A stretch of DNA of 64,000 nt from Narthecium ossifragum (Eukaryota > Streptophyta > Magnoliopsida > Dioscoreales > Nartheciaceae). The DNA is taken from NCBI GenBank assembly GCA_963920575.1, contig OY986973.1, positions 15,114,062-15,178,061 on the forward strand, in the 5' to 3' direction. Shown in pieces: positions 56,217-64,000 of the stretch. The translations under genes and the position numbers were made by a program. Position 1 is the first letter of the stretch. Each line of letters begins with the position of its first letter. The notes under the pieces are model-generated. The model saw only the letters and a list, made by a program, of their open reading frames with translations. It did no database searches and had not been told where the DNA came from.

Positions 56217-57888
56217 TGATAAGACGTGAAAAGTGCGCAAATCACCTCTTTAAAGTCTCCGAGCAAGGCCTTACTGACGATTAGTACCCCATTACAGGTA
56301 CAATAGCTCTCAACGAGGATTAGATCAAGTTTCGAGCTAAAACGAACTCATTCAAGCCAGTTTATTATGAAGAAGATCGATCCTTTATTGAAGAGGATCG
56401 ATCCTTTAAAGACATTAAGAAGAAATCCAGTCGGAACAACAAAGATCGATCTTGCATCATGAGAAGACCGATCCCTTATGTGCATTTTTCAGTGACAGAG
56501 CGCAAGTGTTGGAAGGATCGATCTTTCCCAAGTACATGATCGATCTTTCACGGGCAAAAGAGATGACAGAGCACGACATTCTAGAGGATCGATCCTCGTC
56601 TACTAAAAGATCGATCCTCATCGGGGCGCAGCCAGCAGTCAAGAACAAAGATCGACCTTCATCTATAGGAGGATCGATCTTTCACGGGACCAGCGATCAC
56701 ACGGAAGAGGAAGATCGATTTTCTACCCTATAAGGATCGATCCTTTTGTGCCAGCCGAGCAAAATGAATGGTCCAGATCTAATCCGAGTGGGGGAGGCTT
56801 GTGTACTATAAATAGACCCCTTTTGGGGGATTTTGAGGGGCTTTTCTTAGACTTTTCTCCAGCTTTTCTTCTTTTAGATTCTTTTTACCCAAGTGAGAGG
56901 GGGACGTTTTGGAGGAGATCCATGGGAGGAGAGCTTCATCAACCTCCATCTATGGATCCAACCCCCAAGATGAGTCAGTAACTCTTAGCTTAGGGATTCT
57001 TATGATGTAATAGGGGTTTCTATTATGGATTCTTAGGATTTAGGGCTTTTTGCTACTCTATTGAATGGTTGTATGGATTGGAGTTAATTTCTTTATGAAT
57101 TTGGTGTTATTTTCATTGATGAATGCTTGGATTGCCCTATTGTGCCCTAGATCTAGGTCTCTTGTATGTTAGGGCTTGGATGGAACCTCTCGTGAGAGGG
57201 ATTCATGCTAAAACCATGGATTCTCTCATGACGAAGGATTCTAATCCAAGATTGGACTAGATTAAGGGGCTAGAACCACCACCAATCTATTCCTAACCCT
57301 CCACCCATCATATCATTGTGATTTTGGCCAGCGAGGTGCTAGAACCACCTCGCTATCACACCTAGATCCATACCACATTAGTTCTCTTGCGACGAATCCT
57401 TCTTAATTAGAGGGTTTGTTAGCGGCGATCGTAACTCACCCTTCGATCGCCGATCTTTAGACGATTTCTCTTGCCGACGAGGGTTCTTAACCCGATCTTC
57501 GTCGAGCGATAGGTGGAACTAGCCATTCGCCTATCGACAATTTGGATTTAACCATTCAATTTGAGGAGACATGCCGTTATCTTAGGAAGACCTATTAGAA
57601 CCCTTGTTATTGATTAAGGATCCCTCGGCCTCTCTTTATATCTTAGTACCTTTTTGCATTAATTTTGGTCTAGTCTAGTCAAAAATCCAAATCTAAATCT
57701 TTTCCTCTAACTTCTTGGTAGATAATTATGCTTAGTATGCCATTTCAATTCTAGTTTCTTCCCTGCGGATCGACTCGGACTCACCGCTAGCTACCCCATA
57801 GGTTGTTAGTTAGGAGATTGATTATAAATTTCTAATTTTGATCGGGCACGTTAAGCCGCGACACTTTCCACGTCTCATCAAAATTTTG
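56217..57888 (+). mobile_element. Solo LTR keeping 8 bases of internal sequence
   Basis: The LTR runs from TGATAAGACGTG at 56217 to CTCATCA at 57880 on the plus strand and is related to the 50891 LTR in reverse. AAATTTTG (57881-57888) follows and then GCATC (57889-57893), which equals the left flank GCATC at 56212-56216. AAATTTTG matches the spacer plus first primer-site bases that follow the LTR in this family. A GATCGATC array lies at 56381-56750 and a TATA box TATAAATA at 56807-56814. Confidence 0.85.
56381..56750 (+). repeat. GATCGATC array upstream of TATA box
   Basis: AGGATCGATCCTTT and AAGATCGATC-type words occur about twelve times, ending about 57 bases before the TATA box at 56807. 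Confidence 0.85.
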
Positions 57889-58589
57889 GCATCATCATCA
57901 CTCATAGGAGGCGTTAAGTCACACATGCTTTCATCACTCTCATCATCATCATAAAAATTATGAGGCATTTGTTCATTCACCAAATCAATATGTGCCACCC
58001 AAACATCATCCCTAATATCATCACACACTGACAAAACTTTATTCCAATCATCATGAACGAGCGAAGCCTCATTAGGAATCTCATAGTTGCATGTGTCACT
58101 AACATGGTAAATTTGGTATCACAAGCCTTGTCATTAGAACTAAGGAGCACTGGCTCATTTCCACAATTATCAACCTCAGCATAATAAGATGCCATCAAGG
58201 ATGTTAATTGTCCAATTTGAACCTCCATATTAGCTAATAATTGTGAATGAGAATGTAGAATTTGGATTTGTGCCTCAAAAGTCTCACGAACTGGTAAACC
58301 CCCAAAAGGAATCTCATCGTTGCTTGTATCATAAACATTGGTAAGATGAGCATCATAAGCATTATCATCAACATTAGGAGGCACTACCTCATTCACACAA
58401 CCATCAACCTCATAATAATATGAATCCAAAAAAAAAGCTAGTTATCCAATTCAGGCTTCTATATTGGCTAATGATTGCGAGTGAGAATGTAGAATTTGGT
58501 TAAGAATCCTTTCATCTAAAGATGGATCTACTTGTGCTTGTAGTTCAAAGGGACTGAGAGGCTCATACCAATGTTTGGGTGGTGGGTAT
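57889..58589 (-). pseudogene. Gag-like reading frame, central part
   Basis: The minus strand encodes ILHSHSQLLANMEVQIGQLT, a helix like the C-terminal end of Athila/Tat gag, and a second diverged copy upstream (near 58440-58500). Acidic sequence follows, with a frame change near 58090. The piece runs from the TSD of the 58590 LTR to that of the 56217 LTR and joins the pieces on both sides. Confidence 0.6.
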
Positions 58590-58797
58590 TGTGAGGACCC
58601 GTCCCTCTACTCCTGTGGCTCGTCGTGGACCGCAAGGGCAATTTGATAAATTGCGCCTTGTCGGCTTGTTTCACACTCGCGTGTGCACACACTGACCATG
58701 TTTGTGGTATTGTTGGGCTAGAATGGTTAGTGGGACCCGGGATCGAAAGATCCGGGCTTGGGTTTAAGTCTTAACCCAAGTCCAGCTTCCTGCGAGA

Positions 58798-59030
58798 GAC
58801 GGATCGATCCTTCCTTGCTAGAGGGATCGATCGGTCTTTGATAGGAACGTGGATCGTTGAGTCGGATCGATCGGTCTCTTGGGACGGATCGATCGGACTC
58901 GGAGTTGGATCGATCGTTCCCTTGGTTGGATCGACCGTTCCCTTGGCTGGATCGATCGGTCTCCTTAGCTGGATCGATCGCTCTCTTAGCTGGATCGATC
59001 GCTCTCTTAGCTAGATCGATCCTGCTAAGT
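58798..59030 (+). repeat. GATCGATC array upstream of TATA box
   Basis: TGGATCGATCGGTCT and TGGATCGATCGCTC words, about ten copies, the last ending about 13 bases before TATAAAA at 59043. Confidence 0.9.
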
Positions 59031-59389
59031 CGGTTCGTTTGCCTATAAAACAAACAGAACCTTCTTCCTCAGATATCTTTGGAAAATCGGATTCTTGGGC
59101 TGAGAATTCCGGGATTTCGAAGAGTTCGTGGACGATCCAAGGCTCAGCAGCTGGGATTGAAGCTGCTCTTGCTCCGGTAAGGATTCCTACCTACTGTCTT
59201 CGGGTTTTTGGAAGTTTTTCCGGCTGTCGATGTTCTTATGCTTAGAACTCATTGTATACATGTTAGATTGTAGTATTTCCGCCGGTTTTGGATTCGTGAT
59301 GCTTCGTACTACTAGATCCCAGGTTTTGGTGGGATTTGGTGGAGTTTTCCGGCAGTATTTCTCGCCGTCGGCTTATCGGAGAACCCAAC

Positions 59390-59650
59390 CGATCGATCCG
59401 TCTGTGAGATGGATCGATCCCTCTTTGTTGGTTATGCTGACCCGAGCAGGATCGATCGGCCCTTGGTGAGGGCGATCGATCCCGGTGCCTTGGGTAGCAT
59501 GGATCCCTCTCGTCACGAGTTGGATCGATCCGCCCCGAGTCGGATCGATCGTCCTGGGAGGACGGATCGATCGGACTCGGCGCGATGTGGAGCTTTTGCT
59601 CTCTGTCATTAGAGGGATCGATCATTCCCTTGGGAAGGGATCGATCCGAC
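59390..59650 (+). repeat. Second GATCGATC array, downstream of TATA box
   Basis: GGATCGATCCG and GGCGATCGATCC words continue within the transcribed part of the LTR. Confidence 0.85.
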
Positions 59651-60306
59651 TATGGCAGAGAGAGGGATTTGTCTTGTTTTGCTCGCGGAGCTTTCCATGT
59701 ATTGTTTTCTCTACTGTCTTAATACATGGTACATAGGTTTAAGCATGTTAGCCCTATAAAAGCGCAGTGGTGAACCGGGGGAGTGATGACTCCCGGGATG
59801 TTTAGAATAAACGGGCGGGTAGCCCTACAGCTTTTCCTAGCCTTGCATGTCGGCGTGCGCCGAGGGCTTTATCTGTGTTATCTGTGAGCTGTTGTTTGCG
59901 GGGCTGCTTCCCGGTGCAGGTGTTGTGGTGGACTGCTGGCAGTTGGTGGTGGTTTGCAGGTGCAGGCGCTAGCTCTTCTTCGGCCGCCCCTACCGGGCCG
60001 GTGTTTCGTGACGTGGCGGCGTCTGGCGATACTTGAGAGGTGGCAATCTTCCAGTCCTTACCTTTTTTGTTATAGATAGTCTCCTACGGGAGTAATAAAT
60101 GTATAATTTCCCTGTTTGAGGATTGTATATAAATATCCAGTTTCAGTCTTTGAAGTTTGTAATTTTTTTGTATAATACAGGATGGTTATGACTTGCTAGG
60201 GTAACCACTACGATTAGAGGGAAACCTCGCCAAAATTTCCGCAGTAGGTTAGGTTCCGGTTCGCGTCGCCCGGCCCGGTTAGGCCTACGCGGGTCGGGGC
60301 GCGACA

Positions 60307-60363
60307 GGTATTGTATTTGAGGAAGATAAGATGATTCAAAACTAGGTGCAAAGTATTGGTCCG
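60307..60363 (-). pseudogene. Gag-like reading frame, small piece
   Basis: The minus strand encodes QYFAPSFESSYLPQIQY between two LTR insertions. It connects 62299-62523 to 57889-58589 once the LTRs are removed, allowing for the TSD. Confidence 0.55.
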
Positions 60364-62298
60364 TGTAGACACCAATTTTGACTAAGGTCAAATTTGAAGG
60401 TATTTATGAAATTACCCCTACTCACCTCAGACATTCCTTGAAGGCACGTTATCAGACATACAAGTTCAAACACACAGAACACACATACACTGCTCTATAT
60501 GTGATCCTCCATGGTTTTGAAAGTATCTTACACAAACCTGGAGCGTAAAGAGCGTTCCGGTAATTTTACCAGTCTAAGGGTATTTTAGGAATTCAGGATA
60601 AAATACGTGCCTGAACTCTCTAAAACATCCTATCATAACCCTATATAGCTTTTACGGTATTCTACAAAAGCTAAGTCGATATAGGGGCATTTTGGTAATT
60701 TTACCATATCAAGGGTATTTTGGGGATTTAAGCAAAATATATGCTTAGACTCTCCCTTATAACCCATTGGGCCTTTTACATGATTCGGATAAATATCCTA
60801 CTTAAGTTAGAAGGACTCGGGGGCATTTTTGGTAATTTTGCCGGCCAAGGGGTATTTTGGGAATTTTGATCAAAATACGTGTTCAGGATCCCTACAATAT
60901 CTGAGAAATATCCCTATATAGTTTTTATAACATCTTATACAAACCGGAAGCATAAAGGGTATTTCGGTAAAATTTACCTTCTAGGGGGGTATTTTGGTCA
61001 TTCTAGCCAAATATAGGCTTGACCCACCTAAAACATTCTAAATTAGTCCTTAATGGTTTTGAAGGCATACTACATAAACCAGGGACATATAAAAAAAGGC
61101 ATCTTTGGTCATTTAGCCCCAGGGGTATTTTGGTCATTTGCTCCAAATGCACATTTGTCACAAACATACATGACAAATATTGTTTTCATCCTTTAAAATA
61201 TCATTTATTTTAAAGGCATTCTTGTCCAAAACATATATGGACTCTACACCAACCAAAGTACCAAAAGGGTATTTTGGTAATTTCCCCCTCATATCAGCCT
61301 TTTTAAAGCTTTCACGGCATCCTATACAAGCTACAGGGGTCGAGGGTATTTTGGTCATTTTAAACCTCCAGGGGTACAATGGCCCAAAATATATGTGAGC
61401 TTTCTTACCCGCTCTAGGGGCATTTCGGTCAAAAGACATAAATGATCTATAACATGGGTATTTTGGGAATTTACACTTACCCATTGTCCAAGGGCGTTAA
61501 GGTAAATTACAACATGTTCAAATATTTGAAATTTGAACAAATATGTGAAATTTGAAATTCAAATTCAAAATCAAGTTCAAATTCAAAATTCGAATTCAAA
61601 TAGATCCCAACTCCCTAACACCCAAGATCTTAACCACCCAAATCCCAACGTCTTAACCATCAAATCCCTAACCACATTTCAAAAATCAGCCTCAACTACT
61701 CCAAATCCTCACCTATAAATAGGGGTAGGGGTGACGCTTGGAGGAGTTGAACACAGAAATCCTAACACATATAGAGGCTACTAGAGACAGAGGCCGGTGG
61801 AAGGAGACTCCTTATTCTTCTAAAAGAAAGGGATCCTACTGCTGTTGAGTTCTAGAAATCAAAAGCCATAGAGAAGACGCCGAGTGATAGGAGAAGGAAA
61901 CTTATTTCCTTGAAGATCGTGCCATCAATCAAAAAGTTCAAAGCAGGAGATTCAAGGGTTCTTCATCGGCAACAAAGGTGCGGGTCGAAGGCCTAAGCTT
62001 TCACCCAAGATCCTTCTATTTCCTTTCTTCTTCCTCTTCTTATTTTTCTATTTCGGATGTAACGGGACTTTAGGGCTCGAATCCTTAATCAGGGGTTTTC
62101 ACTTTTGGGTTGTAATTGATGGGTTGCCAATTTCATCATCGATATACAGTTCCCAAGGAAAAGAGGATCTGCAGCTTGTGATGATGTTGGGAACTCATGA
62201 GTGTTGTTCCTACAAATCCCACCATATAATTCAAACTTTTTATCACAATAAAATTAACAAATCTCGTTCCCCCGAGATCTCGATTTTATTGTCGAACA
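60364..62298 (+). mobile_element. LTR insertion, family of 15512 fragment
   Basis: It starts TGTAGACACC and ends ATTGTCGAACA. It contains ~135-bp degenerate repeats (60559-61110), runs of AAATTTGAAATTCAAATTC (61520-61610) and a TATA box CCTATAAATAGGGG (61710-61723). The flanks GTCCG and ATCTG differ by two transitions, so a decayed TSD is possible but not proven. No internal gene is present, so it is a solo LTR or a fragment. Confidence 0.65.
60559..61110 (+). repeat. ~135-bp degenerate tandem repeat in LTR
   Basis: GGTAATTTTACC-like units recur at about 60559, 60694, 60831 and 60966, then less regularly to 61360, each with GGGGTATTTTGG text. It lies upstream of the TATA box, in U3. Confidence 0.75.
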
Positions 62299-62523
62299 AT
62301 CTGGTATGCTTGAATCTTGTGGTTGAACATTATGAGGATAGTAACCCTGGAATTGTCAATAAGGGTATGGATGAGCACTCAAATCCGAATCATAGGTGTA
62401 TGAATGCGAAGCATATGTCGGGTTTGAGAAATCATATGTATCATTAACATAAGCGGGTGCATAATTAGATGGTAAAAAGTAATCGTTCAGTGTGGCATCC
62501 AGTGGTATATAATTATCGGCCAT
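62299..62523 (-). pseudogene. Gag-like reading frame, 5' end
   Basis: The frame starts at ATG 62523-62521 (MADNYIPLDATLNDYFLPSN), is rich in tyrosine and asparagine, and has a TGA in frame after SAHPYPY. It is the first coding piece after the primer site of the 50891 element. Confidence 0.55.
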
Positions 62524-62783
62524 GCATAACTAATTAATTAAACAATGACCAAGCAAAAAGTTAGGAATACGTTACAAGGGGTTGGTCCAAGCACGAGACG
62601 TCCGTCGTCGACCGTAGACCGTTGATTCTCCTCACGTCGACGTCTCCTAACAACAAGAAGATATAGCAATGTAACTACGAATCTCTTTTCTTTTTCTTTT
62701 TTTTTCTAGATATGAAACAAATTTTAAACTAAAGATGTTTACAAGGAATATTAGACTAAGCAAAGCAATTCAATCATCTCCTA

Positions 62784-62810
62784 TATCACTCCCCGGCAAC
62801 GGAGCCAAAA
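62784..62810 (-). promoter_or_regulatory. Primer-binding site of 50891 element
   Basis: On the minus strand TTTTGGCTCCGTTGCCGGGG follows the 5' LTR after a three-base AAC spacer. It is one base away from the TGGCGCCGTTGCCGGGG site of the 41124 element. Confidence 0.8.
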
Positions 62811-62813
62811 GTT

Positions 62814-64000
62814 TGATATACCTTGAAAAGTATCGCGGCTTAACAAGTCTACTCAAAATTATAAATTTATATTTGAACGTCAAACTAACTACTTTGGGGG
62901 AAGATAGCAGTGAATCCGAGTCGAATCCACAGGAAATGCGTAGGAAAATAATTAAACTACTAAACTCAATCTAAGTATTCCTACCAATAAGTTAAGAAAA
63001 GATTCAGAATTGAAATTAAACTAACTTTATACTAAGAGATTAATAAATAAGAGAAAAGGTATCAGGGAATTCTTAATCAATAACTATGATTCTACGATGT
63101 CTTCCTAAGATTAGAATGAGCTAACCAAACTAAATGGTTTTCCTAATGATTGATAGGTGAATGCCTAGTTCTCCCTATCACTCAACAAATTCTGGTTAGA
63201 ATCCCTTGTCGGTGAGAACAATTATCTAAAAGTCAATGACCTAATGATTAGTTATGATCACTGCTAATGAATCCTCTGATTAAGATGAATTCATCGTGAG
63301 AAAATAGTATAATATGGATTATGTGTAAGATCAAAATGGTTCTAGCACCTTGAGGTCGCCAAATAGAATGTATCAAGGATTAGCAGTTACCCTAGTGGTT
63401 CTAACACTACGAAATCCCTAATCTTGAATTAAGATGAATAACAGATTAAGAGTTGGTCATAATGGTTCTAGCATTACGTGTAATAGTCCTAGCATCACAA
63501 GACTCTTAATCTTGAGAAGAAAATCCTCACATCCATGGTTCTAACATGAATGTTTTGATGATAATCTCTAATCTCAAGCCCTAACATGCTCAAGACCTAG
63601 ATCTAGGCATAAAGGAACAAATCATTCATCCACTAATAATAAAATCACACCAAGTTCATAAAGAAATTAAAATCAATCTATACAAACCATTCAAACAGGT
63701 ATAGAAGCCCTAAATCTTAGAAATCCCTAATAAAAACCCTAGTTACATCATAAGAATCCCATGGTAAAAAGTTTAGCTACTCATCTTTAGGGTTTGATCC
63801 GTGGATGAAGGTTGATGAACCTCTTCCGTCATGAATTTCCTCCCAAAAGATTCTAAAAAGAAAAGTTAAAAAGAGGAAAAAGAAACTAAAAAAGAGTGCT
63901 CCCTCTCCATGGCCTCCAAGCAGCCAAGAGAGAGTCTAGAGAGCCTCCAAAAAACCCTAAAAGATGCCTATTTATAGCCTAGGTATCCCCTTAACTCGGA
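62814..64000 (-). repeat. 5' LTR of 50891 element, cut by window
   Basis: It starts TGATATACCTTG and matches 50891-52080 at roughly 93% by eye. The reversed TATA box GCCTATTTATAGCC is at about 63966-63979; the array expected beyond it falls outside the window. Confidence 0.9.

Larger units (their letters stand above)
58590..60306 (+). mobile_element. Tekay-like solo LTR with perfect TSD
   Basis: It starts TGTGAGGACCCG and ends GGGTCGGGGCGCGACA. GGTAT flanks both sides (58585-58589 and 60307-60311) with no mismatch. A TATA box TATAAAA is at 59043-59049. Two GATCGATC arrays are present, 58798-59030 just upstream of the TATA box and 59390-59650 downstream. The GTGCAGGCG module is at about 59955-59970. 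Confidence 0.93.
50891..64000 (-). mobile_element. Non-autonomous LTR element, runs past the window
   Basis: The 3' LTR is 50891-52644. The 5' LTR starts at 62814 and is cut by the window edge. Between them are a polypurine tract, a long non-coding region, an acidic gag-like reading frame in pieces (62523 down to 55170) and a primer site (62784-62810). The three later LTR insertions remove about 5.3 kb, so the original was near 9 kb. There is no polymerase gene. GTGAT (50886-50890) should recur beyond the right end. Confidence 0.85.

Overview
This window is nuclear DNA of a flowering plant, made almost entirely of nested transposable elements and old insertions. The evidence is long LTR retrotransposons with plant-type tRNA primer sites, MULE DNA transposons with spliced transposase genes, a plant-mobile-domain gene, a plant pararetrovirus-like relic, and a mitochondrial nad3-rps12 fragment. 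I cannot name the species. I found no ordinary single-copy host gene that looks intact. All boundaries were read by eye from repeats and target-site duplications (TSDs).

Left third (1-26.8 kb). A broken pararetrovirus-like relic lies on the minus strand in several blocks (about 1480-2370, 8879-11078, 13908-14960). It includes a promoter, poly(A) signal, tRNA-Met-type primer site and movement-protein-like stretch. It is split by a 6.5-kb MULE (2371-8878; 9-bp TSD TTAATAGAA) that carries a decayed transposase plus a decayed plant-mobile-domain gene, and by a solo LTR (11079-13907) that itself holds a PIF-like element (11680-12929) filled with a ~104-bp tandem repeat. A 569-bp foldback MITE (759-1327; TSD TAGTAAAAA) lies to the left. 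From 15.5 to 20.5 kb there are LTR fragments of three kinds. A 4.5-kb Pack-MULE-like element (21079-25590) carries a reversed, broken fragment of a 4-coumarate-CoA-ligase-like gene between mirrored GA/CT arrays.

Middle (26.8-41.1 kb). A second MULE (from 26797) has a two-exon transposase gene lacking a complete SWIM zinc finger. Its terminus matches the MITE at 759-1327. Next comes a scrambled cluster of Tekay/Del-type Ty3 pieces in both orientations (30430-39091) with a mutated reverse transcriptase and integrase, then a mitochondrial insertion (39092 to about 40140) in which rps12 is still open but nad3 is broken.

Right third (41.1-64 kb). A complete 9.2-kb minus-strand element (41124-50349; TSD GAAGG) has two LTRs, a primer site and gag-protease, but no reverse transcriptase or integrase. 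A related minus-strand element (50891 to beyond the window) also lacks polymerase genes. Its acidic gag-like reading frame has been split by three later LTR insertions (56217-57888, 58590-60306, 60364-62298). The two elements share a long 3' non-coding region although their LTRs differ.

The most unusual pattern is a GATCGATC-type array just upstream of a TATA box, found in several unrelated LTR families and once inside an element. Other notable points are a solo LTR that kept eight bases of primer-site-proximal sequence, a 186-bp exact-period triplication in a coding region, and palindromes studding the ends of the first MULE.
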